A stretch of 64,000 bases of DNA, from NCBI GenBank assembly GCA_007922195.1, contig ML681963.1, positions 140,454,449-140,518,448 of the forward strand. Reading direction: 5' to 3'. The stretch is from Podocnemis expansa (lineage: Eukaryota; Chordata; Testudines; Podocnemididae). A program made the translations under genes and the position numbers. Of this stretch, positions 49,046 to 61,086 are shown piece by piece. The notes below the pieces were generated by a model, which saw only the letters and a list, made by a program, of their open reading frames with translations, was not told the origin of the DNA and ran no database searches. Every line of letters begins with the position of its first letter. Position 1 is the first letter of the stretch.

Positions 49046-49060
49046 CTTCTTCGTGGACTT
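49046..49060 (-). CDS. TNNT3: TNNT3 15-nt repeated exon, copy 1 (EVHEE), intact
   Basis: Encodes E-V-H-E-E with acceptor CACTTGCAG and donor GTATGTGAC; phase 1 in and out, so inclusion or skipping keeps the frame. It corresponds to the E-V-H-E-E segment in mammals and birds. This is the copy nearest the core exons and the one most likely to be constitutive. Confidence 0.88.
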
Positions 49061-49424
49061 CTGCAAGTGTCATGGAGCAAGCAGTGATGGGAAATGGAGA
49101 AATAGAGAAAACAGAATACATATGTAAACACTTTGGGACCTGAGAAAAAGATTAAGGAATGGGGGAAGGAAAACAAGGATTATCAATGCAACAAAGTGAG
49201 AAACAGTAAAATAAGGGTATCTGGAGAAGCTGTTGGGAATTAAAGATGCTGTAAAGTTAAAGTAGCAGCAAGTATAAAAGCAAGAATATCGCTGTAAGTG
49301 ATCAGCTGTGGTTAATATTTGTTTCTTATGTTCTTTCTCCTCTACCAACTCAGGATTCCTGGTCAATACATACACCCACAGACGTTAAAACTACAAAGAG
49401 GAATTCAGAATTCATGTCACATAC

Positions 49425-49439
49425 CTGGCTCATGAACTT
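49425..49439 (-). CDS. TNNT3: TNNT3 repeated exon, copy 2 (VHEP), altered acceptor
   Basis: The 15-base homologous block reads AA GTT CAT GAG CCA G with a good donor GTATGTG, but the preceding bases are CG, not AG. An AG three bases inside the block (49438-49437) would give a 12-base exon, 49425-49436, encoding V-H-E-P in phase. Mammals and birds both have EVHEP near this place, so this copy is probably used in the 12-base form. Confidence 0.65.
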
Positions 49440-51235
49440 CGTCAGGTGAGAAGTGTCATGGAACAAGATGCAACAGAGAACAAGAGAACAAGAAACAAAT
49501 TATTATAAGCATCTTAAGCTTTCTCAAGCCAAGGAAGGTGTGGGGCTAGAGCTTGGGAAATAGATCATGGGTAAATAAAATTAATAACATTTAAAAGGTC
49601 AAATAGATGGAAAGATAAGGTTGTGAAAGGATTTTGTTAGGTGAACTAGACATGCAGCTTCATGATAAGCTTGCAAAGCCTATAAACATTGAGTAAAACA
49701 AGAGGAACCAATCACTGTGATATATTAACGTTTATCTTCATTTTAAGAACACAAGTGAACATAGGGCTTAAAGTGCTCTCAAAGAAATACTGCGTCTGTC
49801 ACTTTCCAGCAATGTAATTTCATTTATTTATATTATAACATTATAGTTTTGAAATCCTGCTTACATTCGTATAATGGTCCATCACTAAATACCCAACTAA
49901 CATCAAAAACCTACGCTTTTCCTGGATCTACAACTCATACCACTTTATGCCTTGAATACAGTTTTACAAAGACATCTTTCTATTTTTTGTCACTATTCTG
50001 ACCCTTTTGCAATTTTGATTTATAAATGTCATTTTGTAAAGGGAAAAACTTGCTTACAGGTCAGCATAGTGAATTTCAGCTTGGCTAGGATCTGAATTTC
50101 AATATTCTAACTTTCCAAATACATAAAATGGTTGAAATCTGAGACTTTGCTTTTAAATGTGGTTATCTTGCAAGCATCCCAAACACTGCTGCTAATGATG
50201 CATAAACATAATGCAAAGATCAAACAGTGCTTGGCTTCCCATTGTATAATCAATGGGCCAAAAAAAGCTTTTTCTAAGAAAGATTTCAACTAGTCTTTAT
50301 TGAACCACAAAGTGCCTGTTTGCAACACTGTCTTCTACTGGGTGGAATCAGAATCACTCAGCTTTGTGTCATGGAATCTATACTCTTCATTAAGCTTGGA
50401 AGTATTAAATTTTTAATGGAAAAATGTCACTAAACATTGATTTCACCGTACATCAGAAAACCAATGGAAAAAAATATTTCCACCAACAAAGCAAGGAGTC
50501 CTGTGGCACTTAAAGACTAATGAATTTATTTATTGAAATTTACACTTAGGTTAGAAAAATTCTGCTTAAGAATGTATTTATTGTTTATAGTTTGTTACAT
50601 GATGTGTTTTAAAAGTTATAAAGCCTAAACTTTTTGAATCTTAACTTCTATTGTCATTAAATATTATTATCTGACCCGCATATTGTTTGATCCCCACATA
50701 ATTTCCTGCAACTATGAACATTTAAATAGACAAAAATTTAAAAATTCTGATATCCCATCATTTTGCACAACTGTGAAAGTTTAAATTGATAAAAATCTTT
50801 TAAATGCTTTCAGATAAACAAAGATACCTTCTGTCGGTTTGTGCATGTACAGTGAAATCACATTTACTGAGAAAATTGAATTCTGTCTAATCTACTGTCA
50901 ATACAATAGAAGCACGGTTTTATGAAAGTCTGTCTTATGAAGGATTGGTTTACATGAACCTACTGCCACCAACATCATTTTTCTTCTATCAAATGTCACT
51001 TCAGCTAACATCCTGCACAGATTTCAAAAGAAAGCGATTTGGTGGCAAGAAGATATTCAGTTCTCACAAAGAGAAGCAGGCACTATGCATACATTTATCA
51101 TCATTTATTAGAGACATTATGGTTGAATGATTAACACATTAACTTATGCACTGTACCTGCTGTGATTTTGATATGTTCAGTTTTATGAATGTTTCAATGT
51201 TATGAACTCAGTCAACAGCCCAGAAGTGGCTCTCC

Positions 51236-51310
51236 ATTAGCTCAAGTCACGGGGGCATATGCTCCAGCAGTCTGAGGACCTGCGTTCTAGCCCTACTCTC
51301 AGAACAAAGC
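51236..51310 (+). mobile_element. tRNA-derived SINE fragment
   Basis: A-box-like TTAGCTCAAGTCACGG and B-box-like GCGTTCTAGCCC about 35 bases apart, followed by TACTCTCAGAAC, in the arrangement of MIR-like SINE heads. Confidence 0.5.
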
Positions 51311-51605
51311 TCCAGGTGCAGCACTGTGGCAAAAATGTTGTCCTCAATGGATGTTCAAATGACTCACATTTTTACTAAAATGTATTTTTCTTACACTAAT
51401 AACTAGCACTAGTTATCATTGTTTAAAGAAAAAATAATCCTAGAGAAATGGAAATGGATAAGGAAAAACAAAAGTAGAAGAGCAACAAACAAAATATTAT
51501 CATTTATCTCTATTGGTATCTCCTGTTTCCTTCCAACCTCCTTAGATTTCCAGTGCACATTAAACTTTGAGACTGAAACAGCAATTCAGAAATCATGTCA
51601 CATAC

Positions 51606-51620
51606 CTGTCTCATGCACTT
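51606..51620 (-). CDS. TNNT3: TNNT3 repeated exon, copy 3 (VHET), altered acceptor
   Basis: Block AA GTG CAT GAG ACA G with donor GTATGTG intact. The preceding dinucleotide is TG; an internal AG (51619-51618) could give a 12-base exon 51606-51617 (V-H-E-T). The flanking intron matches the other copies (AATTCAGAAATCATGTCACATAC on the donor side). Use uncertain. Confidence 0.45.
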
Positions 51621-52399
51621 CATTAGATAGGAAATGTCAGAGGTGAAAATGCAAAGGAAGATAGAATTAGAACCAAGACACACTGAATAGCAACCACCTT
51701 AACTTTTTACAAACTTAGGTTGGGTGTAATCCAGGTTACAACAAAAGAAAATTAAGGGCATTAATGAAAGGACAAATGACACATACAGGCATGAAATGGG
51801 AAAAACAAGTGTGGAAGGATGAGAAGAAGGAGCGTGCAAATAAAAGGTAAAAAGTGTAAATCTTGCAAAAATACATAAAAATTATGTGAAATAAATATTG
51901 CTGGCTCCCACTGGTTTAAAGAAAATTACATTTATTTAAAACACAGCCATCAACACAGTTTTATAAACGTAAACAGAATAGAGACATCATGTTTCTAATC
52001 TGTTCTCGTGGACAATAGTTTTATAGCTGAAATACTGAGTAAAACCAAACTCCTGCTCTAAGAGCTGTACAGCCGAACTCAACTCCTCTGTGACACTCTC
52101 TGTACACAGACCTGATCTAATGTTCATTGAAGCAACTCAAAGACTCTTATGGACTTCAGTATCATTGGATCAAGCTGTACGTGTAAAACTGTCCTGTTAT
52201 CTGCCTTGCACGAATGAGAGCCCTAAGTGTGCTTTTCTTGTAAGCAATACAAATAATATTTTAATATAGCTGTTTGCAATTTGCCCCCACAAAAAAATTC
52301 CAATTTGCAACAAAAAAAAAAATCAAAAATCTAAAATTTTCAACCAAACACTGTTAATTTAGAAATAATGTGGAAGAGTCTCTTGTGAATTATATGTAA

Positions 52400-53650
52400 G
52401 GAAGGTCAGAGTGTGAAGCAGGAGTCTCTGAGAGCACTTCCCCTGCTCTTTCAGCTGAAAGGGGGGCACCTTATATTCATGGGCTCTGTAGTTGCATGAG
52501 TACAATTAAACATTTAGCATAATTCCACTGTATATGGATAAACTCCCCCAAAAGCTGGAGGAGTTATCTCAGAGACTCAGACCTGCCTGACACTCATGTC
52601 TCGCTTACATGTACTTCAGGTGCCTTATGTCCCCCATCTCCTTTACACACTGCAGTCCTTGGCTAGACTGCATCTCCCATGAAGTAACACAGCCTTGCTG
52701 TAGTGGGGTAATTGCTCACTCTGCCCAGGAAGATGTAAAAGCTCTTCAGGCAGTACCTGCCCAATAGAAACAGAAGACGTTAGGGCCAAGCAGGGCCCAG
52801 GAGCTGGTATGAAGGCAAGGCTGCAGCCCAGCTTGCTCTGGGCAGTTTGCCTCAGACCCGGAGGGGAGAAGGCTGTGCTGAGCTGGGCTGTGAGAGACAG
52901 AACCCCAGATAGCTCCCAGGGGCACTGCCAAGGTTCAGCCTTGATACAAGGGCTGCAGGTACCTAGGGGACGTGTGAATGACCTCAGGGACCTGGTGAGG
53001 GTGCAAGCAGAAAAAGAGTGAGGGGGTTAAGGCAGTGCCCACTGGAGCGCATGGGGTCCCTGAGCCAGGATCTGGAAAAGCGGGCAGACCCGGGTCCCAC
53101 TCACCTCCCCCAGACCACCAGTGGGCAGAGAGACAACAAGGAAACAGTGAAGGGACAGTGCCGTTCACTGACACAAGTGAGCTGCTGGAACTAGACCAGA
53201 CTCACAGAAAGCGGGGAAATCAGTAGACTCAGAGAGCTGAGGTCCTGAAAAGACAGAGCCAGCCACTGATGCAAATGGGCCACCCAAGATTGGACTAGAC
53301 CTCAGAAGGGGGAGACTAAAGGGACTCCGCCGGAGGGCTGAGGTCCTGCAAGAAACTGCAGAGGTTGTGATAAGACGCCAAATACTGGCCACAAGGCGAT
53401 GAACTACTTGAGCTATTCCACATAACACCACCAGGAGGCACTTGTCTGGTGGGTCCCAAGCTGCAGAGGTCCCTCTTGCAGAGCTGCAATGATGCACCAT
53501 AAGCGCCTCAAGGAGCCATGGAAGCTGTAGTCCAGCTGGGGAATCCAGTCCATAAAGAAGACTGTGGACATGCAGCACTGAAGATGAGTTTGGACTGGTA
53601 CCTTTTCCCATCAAGCTACAGTGGCCCAGCTGTAATCGTGCTCTTACAAG
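52400..53650. repeat. GC-rich insertion in the exon array, type unknown
   Basis: About 1.25 kb, distinctly GC-richer than the AT-rich array around it and absent from the other array units, which explains part of the long spacing between copies 3 and 4. Open frames on both strands are short and unrelated to known proteins. It has CTGTAGTCCAGCTGGGGAATCC and a polypurine-rich part, which suggests an LTR or processed insertion, but I found no convincing ends. Confidence 0.4.
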
Positions 53651-54153
53651 TTACAACATGGTAATAAATGTATGTTAAAACACGTAAAGAGTTGTTTGTC
53701 ATTGCTAAAGTTACTGTCTAGAACCAACTACACTTTTTGGTTTAAAGTTTACATAAGCTTATTAACAACTGGGAAAAATATAAAACAAGAATTCAAAAAA
53801 GAATGCTATATGAACATTATCCAAATATATAGCCCAAAAATTCTGCCCTCGCATTTACCTATGCAGGTCTAATTGATATGGTAGTCTTATACACGTAGTC
53901 ATTTGCAATAAATGGCTCTCTCTCTTCAACATGTAAAAAATCTTCAAATGCCTTTTCTAACAGAGCTGGTCATAAATATACCAAACAATTTTAATGAACT
54001 TTTTTCATTGAAATTGTAAATGTTTGGAAATTTTTGAGCACTCTCGGGTCAAAAAATATCCAAAACATTGCAATAAGTTAGAAAAAAAAATTGAAAACTC
54101 TGTACTTCTCATCTAGCTCCACTAGATCAGGTATACACAACAAACCTCTACAG

Positions 54154-54343
54154 CAGTGCTTTTCAAACTTTTTTCTTGGGACCCAGTTGGAAAAAAAAAA
54201 TCATGTATGCCCATGACCCAACAATAACCTATTTGAGCAATGCATTCCAGGCTTTTGGCAGTGGCAGCATGGGGTGCTGCGAACCAGTACCTGAGGGTCT
54301 GCGGCCCAGTACTGGGTCCTGACCCTAAGCTTGAAAATCACTG
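54154..54343. mobile_element. hAT-like MITE with perfect 8-bp duplication
   Basis: 190 bases with ends CAGTGCTTTTCAAAC and CTTGAAAATCACTG, flanked by identical CTCTACAG (54146-54153 and 54344-54351). Confidence 0.9.
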
Positions 54344-55154
54344 CTCTACAGGATGGAATGAGCATACCTTAACTTTGTGTCATAGGACCTATACCGTTGG
54401 CAAGAGGCTCTCATTTAGCTAAACTGGAAGTGGACTATATGCCTGCAGTAGAAAAATCTGAGTTGAATCTCTGCGTTACATTTGTTCCTAGCATAATGAC
54501 AGCTCCTCAAAGGCTAATATGTTCTTCACAATATTGTTGTACTTTTTTATGAAGCAGTTAGTGTTTACTGTCATTATTTGTCTTATGCAAGACAGTAGGC
54601 TATTAAAAGAAGATGAAAAGAGACGATGCTGTAAGTTATCATTTATCATTAGTGTATCTAATTTTTTTCCTGTTTCTTTCCACCATATTTGAATTCCTGC
54701 GTATAATAATATACTTCAATTGAATCATTTTTCATTGGGACATGCAGTTTCATTGAAATAAAAATTCTCTGCAAAGCTATGTCAATTTCACTCAAATTTT
54801 GTTTTGCAGACAAAATAGTAGAAAAAGTTTTGACAAAGTTGAATTGTCCCATTTTGATATTTTCTGAACAAAATATTTCAATTTTTTGTTTCAAAACAAC
54901 TTTCTTGCTTTGATTTTTTTTATTTTGTAGACTAGAATAGGTTTGTTAGAAATTAAAATCAAAACAAAACATTTTTTTCTGAATTTTCTTTCATAAATAA
55001 TTTAGACTTTTCAGGTTCTACTCTGATTCAGAACAAAATCAGACTTCAAAACATAACAGTCCTTTGCAAAACAGAATTTCCATTCTCCATATAGCTCTAT
55101 ACAATAAAACTTAAGATGAAACAGGAATTCTGAATCAGCAGTCACGTCACATAC

Positions 55155-55169
55155 TTGCTTCATGGACTT
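55155..55169 (-). pseudogene. TNNT3: TNNT3 repeated exon, copy 4, acceptor lost
   Basis: Block AA GTC CAT GAA GCA A; the last base is A in place of G, followed by a usable GTATGT donor. The acceptor position reads TA instead of AG. An internal AG (55168-55167) could in principle give a 12-base exon. Flanks are clearly homologous to other copies (GAAGAGTCAGGAAACAAGC, AGAATTAGAAACAAG). Confidence 0.6.
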
Positions 55170-55605
55170 TATTAGATGGGAAGAGTCAGGAAACAAGCAA
55201 AGGAAGACAAGAGAATTAGAAACAAGAAACACTGGAGAGCAACAACCTGAAATATTTTGAAAGCAATACTGCGAAGGATTTTTAAATAGATTACAGGAAA
55301 AGAACATGAATAACAGTTAAAAACAAAAAAAGAAAAAAAGGTACATCTATATGTGAAATGAAAAGACGTGGAGCTGGATGTAAGAGGTAAAAGGAACATG
55401 CAGATAAATGGTCAAAAATGTAAATCTTGTAAAATATATAAATATTGTGTGACCCAGGTTCTACTGGCTCCTCTTGGTTTACAAAGATTTACATTTATTT
55501 AAACCATGGCCATCAATGCAACTTTACAAATGTAAATAAAATAGTTCCCGTATATTTTAGTCATATGCACGTGAGATGAAATCCTGCCCCATTTAAGTCA
55601 CTAAG

Positions 55606-55880
55606 GCTATGTCCACACTACAGGGTTCAGGGAAGTCAATTTAATAAGGTCAACTTAAAGTCGACTTTAAATGGCTCCCCTTGCTTAAGTCAACTTTATG
55701 AAGTCAACTTAAAAGGCTCTATTGAACTACGTTGACTTTATAAAGTTGACTTTAATGGGCACATTCTGTTAAGTCAACAATAAAGTTGACTTAACACTTA
55801 AAGTTGACTTTAAGGGGAGGAGTTATTAAGTTGGCGTAAGCAAGTGCTTAAGTCAACTTAAGTCCCAAGTGTAGACATAG
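55606..55880. mobile_element. MITE built of AAGTCAACTT words, TAA duplication
   Basis: The ends are GGCTATGTCCACACT and AGTGTAGACATAGCC, inverted repeats with one mismatch, flanked by TAA on both sides (55603-55605 and 55881-55885 region). A 3-base TAA duplication suggests the PIF/Harbinger superfamily. The interior consists of repeated GTCAACTTA / AAGTTGACTT words in both orientations. Confidence 0.75.
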
Positions 55881-56375
55881 CCTAAGACTTTTACCATTGA
55901 TTTCAATGAGGCTGTATTTAAGTTTCAGAATATAGGATTATGTTCACCAAGAACAGATTACTGCTCTCTGATCTGTACAGTGGAGTTCAATTCCAGGATG
56001 ATCCTCTCTTTCCTTCCAAGGATTGATCTGCTGGGCAGGTAGGAGACCAGAAGATTGCTCAAAGAAATGAAAAGGTCTCTCAATGACTTCAATGGTCTCA
56101 AGGGTTAGGATCCAAAGAGAATTTTGTCACCCTTATCTTTTTAAATGTTTGACATTTCTCAAAAGTTTAGTACATTTTTTTCTTTGCAGCAATCACTATC
56201 TGTCATCATTATCACTTCTTCATGTCAGGAGAGAAGGTTACAGAAAGAAAACAAAAAGTAAAGGACCTGTAATTTATCATTTATCATTAACAAGTCTATT
56301 TTCATCTGCTCTTTTCTTCTACTACCTTAAGAATTCCTGCCCACACTAGCAGTTTTATGAGGTCGTGTCACACAT

Positions 56376-56390
56376 CTTCCTCATGAACTT
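56376..56390 (-). pseudogene. TNNT3: TNNT3 repeated exon, copy 5, both splice sites lost
   Basis: The block AA GTT CAT GAG GAA G (V-H-E-E) is intact as coding sequence, but the donor reads AT instead of GT and the acceptor TG instead of AG. Confidence 0.75.
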
Positions 56391-57505
56391 CATCAGTGTG
56401 AAGTGTCACAGAACAGGATGCAAAAGAATATTAGAACATTAAGAGAAACGCGTTCTTTCAACAACTGCAAAAACTATCACGCCAGAGAACAAGTCAGGAG
56501 GTAGGAAAATTAATTAAGGTGTACAAAGGGCAAAGTGAGGTGCGAATTAGGAAGACACAGCGATGGGGAAGAACTACATCATCGGAATAAAAGCCTACAG
56601 GGACAGAGTACCAAATGGAAAACTTGGAAAATATTCAAATATGAGGCTGTCACTACAGTTTTATAAAGACAGTACAACTTCTGCACAGATCCTCCGCTCC
56701 CCTGGACCCATCTCCCAGAGGGGTCTCCACAAAGAGAAGAAAAAAAGAGTGTATAGTCACAATCATGGGGCCCAATCCAAAGCCCAATGAATTCCCTAGG
56801 AAACCTCCCATTGACTTCTGCAGGCTTTGAATCCAGTTCTTGGTTTCCACTATAGACTTTCCCTGTGGATAGATGAATGAGAATCTGGCAGAGCTGTTCC
56901 CTCCATTCCCATTATATTGCCCTGCCTTTTGCAAAACTGCAGAGTCCCCAAGCAGGGGCTTCAATGGAGTCTGGGGAACATGAGGATCATACAGGACAGA
57001 CAACTACTTCTTTCTTCCAGTACCCCAAAAGAATGGATCATCATGCACAGGCTCTGTCTTGCATTTATGAAAAGAATAGGGTTTACAAAGCTATGAACTA
57101 ATGCATACTTGTTGCTTAGTATAAAAATCATACACAACTAGAGTATGCTTTTGAGCAGCAGGGGAAGTGTATGTATAGCATGCTAGAACAACACTGTCCA
57201 AATGTATTGGGCCAAATCCTACCCTCAGAGTGAATGTGGGACAATGTCCTGAGTTTGTATAAATAAGTGCATCTCCAAACGAAACTACACAGGTTTAACC
57301 AGCTAAAGGTTTGGCCTAACATATTAAAACCTATAATAATTTTCATTTAGTGATTATCATCACTTGTCAATCTACAGAGAAAGACTGAAAACTAAGATGT
57401 TATAAGTGACACTGTAACAGAATGGTGTTCCATCCCCTCCGGACACGTTTGAATTGCTGCACTGAGGAGGGATGAAAAGAGGAATTCAGAAGTCATATCA
57501 CATAG

Positions 57506-57520
57506 CTGGTTCATGAACTT
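57506..57520 (-). pseudogene. TNNT3: TNNT3 repeated exon, copy 6, both splice sites lost
   Basis: The block AA GTT CAT GAA CCA G (V-H-E-P) is intact, but the donor reads CT and the acceptor TG. Confidence 0.75.
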
Positions 57521-58817
57521 CAGGAGGTGGGAAGTGTCAGTGAACAAGACGAATGAACAGGAAAGCAAGAGAGTTAGAAAAGCAACACAAGATTATAATG
57601 ACCTGACACCTTTCAAGCCAGTGAGGAAAACAGGAACTGGTTCCAGGGGAAGAAAATGCATATCATTAAAAAAAAAAGACAAAAGTTAGAAATGGAAAAA
57701 TACATAACACGACAGAATGGAGGCAGGTAAATGGAGCATGCAGGTACATGGAAAGATGTGTAAATCTTCATAATATGTAAAACAAAAACAAAACAAAAAA
57801 AAAAGTACTAAGTGGCACTGGCCCACTTGGCTTACTAAGGTATTTACGCTTATTTTATATATGGCCATGAACATAAATGTACAAATCTGATGAGAATATA
57901 CATACTGAGTTGCTATTCTTATCCAGAATCTAGCTTTACCAGTGTCTCACTTGTTATGTTCTGGTTCCCAAACCTCAGTTCCAACCTTCTGCTTGTCCAC
58001 CATGCACCTACCTTCCTTGCAAATATTATGTACAGTGCTAGTATCCAGGTGTTACTGTTATGCAAAGATTTACTTAAGCCCTACATTCTACTGTGAAGCA
58101 CAGCTACCCACATTTGCCTACATATGCTACAACAGCCTTGCAAATCTACATTTTAAAAAGAAAAACCTTTCTATTTGCAGTCTGCAAAGTTACTGAGAGA
58201 AAAAATTTATGTTTAGTAGAATGCATCACAGGTGGACTGAAACCTTACAAAGGAATGCTTAGGTATGCAATAGAATGCATTATACAAACATCTTTGTCTA
58301 AATGTTATACCAGAATAAATGGAGCTAGTTGTGCCTTTTTTGTGCACCCAGTTCTTTCATGTAAGTCAGTGGGAGATCTGAGCGTACGAAGAAGGGTTGT
58401 CAAATGAGAGAGACAGACATACATAAGTAAGGACCCAGCAGGCCTACTGAATCTGCTTCCTTTGTCTCTCCAGTGTATAACAGGACTAACTCCAGTGAAA
58501 TCAATGGATCTACACCCCTGGAAAACTGGCAAAAGTGGAGGATCAGGACCTGTATTGTTTTGTCAAATGGGGATTTTCAAAGTCTTTACATATTCTCCCA
58601 AACGCAGTGCCTTTTTACATGCAGTGATTATTGCTAGTATATTAATCTTTGCGGTGGGGGGATGTTTTAAATGCAAATGATGCTGTGTAAGTAACAATTT
58701 TGCCCTTAATGGAATTTTTTGTTGGGGGGGGGGTTTCTCCTTCAACCTTCTTAAGAATTCCTCTGCCTGCTAGCACTGCTGAGGAAAAGAGAAAAATACA
58801 GAAGTCATTTCACATAC

Positions 58818-58832
58818 CTTCTTCATGAACTT
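58818..58832 (-). CDS. TNNT3: TNNT3 repeated exon, copy 7 (VHEE), intact
   Basis: Block AA GTT CAT GAA GAA G, acceptor ATCTGAAG, donor GTATGTGA, phase 1 in and out. The acceptor is again a tandem AAG-AAG, allowing 15- or 12-base versions. It encodes one E-V-H-E-E repeat. It is the only fully intact copy in the distal part of the array. Confidence 0.75.
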
Positions 58833-59954
58833 CTTCAGATCAGAAGCGTCATGGAATGAGAAGCAATGACAAAAAGAAAATTAGAAAAAGAAATACCTGA
58901 TTAAAATAGCCTTAAACTCTGTTAAATTAATCCAGTCGGTGTAAGAAAAGAGTTAGAAACTCTGGAGTTATGAGATGGAAGAGAAAATTAATAAAATTCA
59001 TCTGAATCAAAAGCACAATCTGTTGGTGAGCTGAAAAAATACAAGGGTGTGAAAACACTGGCAGGTGAGACTATGCAAAATAATAATAATAAAGAAACCA
59101 ATAGCAATGGTGTATAGATTATTACTAGATTAGACTTCGTTGAAATTTTACTAAATTGGATTTCTGATGACATTTAGGCCAAATGAAAGGTCTGTACCAT
59201 ATTTTTCATGGTTATTTTTTTCCTATATTTCTCAACTGGCTAAAAATTTAGCCAACATTTTTCAGATTTTGAATTTTCAAGAATATTTATCTTTAAAATG
59301 GTGACAAAAATGGGGGAAAGATTGCCCCAAAAATCCTTGCTATTTCTAAATTTCAGAATATTTCTGTCAGGTCTAATTATGTGATGATAACATTTCATTT
59401 TACTTCTGTTCTTTTATAAAAGTTCTGATTGTGGTGTGATCCAAATTCAGGATGCTTGGGTCTGTAAGGTCCTTACAACTGGGACTGATCCAAAGCTTCT
59501 GGGATTAGAGCTGAGGTAAATTTTCCTTTGAATTATTTTTTGATAGACAATTGAGTTTGTCATTAAATGAAAATTTTTTTACAGAATGCTAGCTTTCCAC
59601 AGAAGATTTTTATTTTTAATTGAAAACCCAAATGTGTGAAATACAAAATATTTTGACTTGGATATGCTGTTGGGTTTTGGTCTAAATATTTTATTTTTTC
59701 ACTAAAATATCAAAATTTATATTAGAATTATTTTTGTTGTTGTCTTTATCATTATTTTTCACAGAAAGAAGGCCCATTTTCTGATCAGCTCTACCATTAA
59801 CATCAACAGGAATTTTCCACTGATGTCAATAGGCTTTGACTAGTGTTAATGGTTCTTTTTCTATTGTCTCTTCTCTTCTGCCATCTGAGGAGTCCATCAC
59901 ATAAAATCCTCTTCTAAATTTGAAGAGAAAGAAATTAGAATTCATATCACATAC

Positions 59955-59969
59955 CTTCCTACTAAACTT
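59955..59969 (-). pseudogene. TNNT3: TNNT3 repeated exon, copy 8, two in-frame stops
   Basis: Block AA GTT TAG TAG GAA G with intact acceptor (TTCTGAAG) and donor (GTATGTGA). If included it would end translation in the N-terminal tail. Either it is never spliced in, or it acts as a poison exon. Confidence 0.75.
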
Positions 59970-60683
59970 CTTCAGAACAAAAAAAAAAAAAAAACAGAAC
60001 ATCAACGAAAAAGCAATAGCATATGGGAAAACAAAACGGAAAACCATTAGACCTTGAATTCTTGCAAGCTAAGACTTGGAAGGAAAAGGGGTTATATGAA
60101 AAGGACATGAATCATCTCAGAAGAGGGCAAAATGAAAGTCAAGCAAAGGAATGAATTGGGAAACCACAAAGGAGTGACAGGAAGCATGCTTAGAATATAT
60201 GAACATGCAGATTAAAGAAAGGAAAGATCATCTGGTCTATTTATTTCATATTAATATTTATTTTTGAAATTCAAAAAGGAAGGAGAAAGTTAGGTAACAA
60301 AGGAGAAAGGTAGAAAGATGAGAAGGAAGACTCTTTTTTAATGGGCACACTTGCCTGTATTATTAACTCCTTCAACTATCTCTTCACATGTTTGACAAGA
60401 AGTGAAAAAAACACGGAGAATGAATGGCACTTTCACCCTTCTCAGTGTATGCTTCTGATTTTTCTCTTGGCTGTTTCTCCAGTACAGGGGTGGCTTTGCA
60501 ACTCAGGGCAGGACAGGCAGCAAACTATTAACGGCAGCAAGACATTTGTGTTGCTCTGGGTTTTTAAGAGTGTCTGCATTAGCTTTGTTTCTGAAAAAAA
60601 TCTCTAGCACTGCTGCTGTTTCAGCTCCATCCATGATAACCACTGAAGGATTACACCACAGAGCAAATTTGCACTGTCTAAGT
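59970..60683. other. TNNT3: Upstream intron of TNNT3, no exon seen
   Basis: AT-rich; no further copy of the 15-nt exon and no start-codon exon found. Confidence 0.4.
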
Positions 60684-60861
60684 CAGTGGTTCTCAACCTT
60701 TCGTAGGTCGTGATACACTTAGCAGCGTATCACAACACTACAGGACACACGAGTCCACCTACCCCGAGTCAGATCCAGCCATCTCCCTGGCTCTCCATGA
60801 CACATTTACCACTGTGTGGTGACACAGTAATGTGTCCTGACACAATGTCTGAGAACAGCTG
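60684..60861. mobile_element. hAT-like MITE with perfect 8-bp duplication
   Basis: 178 bases with ends CAGTGGTTCTCAACC and GTCTGAGAACAGCTG, flanked by identical GTCTAAGT (60676-60683 and 60862-60869). Same family as 22222-22402 (opposite orientation). Confidence 0.9.
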
Positions 60862-61086
60862 GTCTAAGTTATGGATCTATAACTTCACGTATAGAATGGT
60901 GCCCTGGGACCACCAAAAAACGCGAGAGTGCTCTGTCTGTGAGACCAACAGTAGGAGCCCTAGTGCAGGCAGGGCTCCAGGTAGATGCTTGCATTACTAG
61001 CCCTGCTCTGGATAAACCTATATAACCCAGACCTTGAACTGATAGCATTCTGTCTACATTTGCAGCCACCATCATCACTACCCTTG

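Larger units (their letters stand above)
48900..60300 (-). repeat. Tandem segmental duplication carrying the TNNT3 short exons
   Basis: Eight exon copies at about 49053, 49432, 51613, 55162, 56383, 57513, 58825 and 59962. The last five are 1.1-1.3 kb apart. Homology extends well beyond the exon: on the plus strand, (TT)AAGAATTCCTGCC-type sequence lies about 60-100 bases before each of several copies, GAAGTGTCA(TGG)AACAAG follows within 20 bases, and about 300 bases further come GTGTAAATCTTG and ACATTTATTTAAA...GGCCATCAA (copies 3, 4 and 6). The repeated unit therefore includes intron sequence. Confidence 0.88.
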
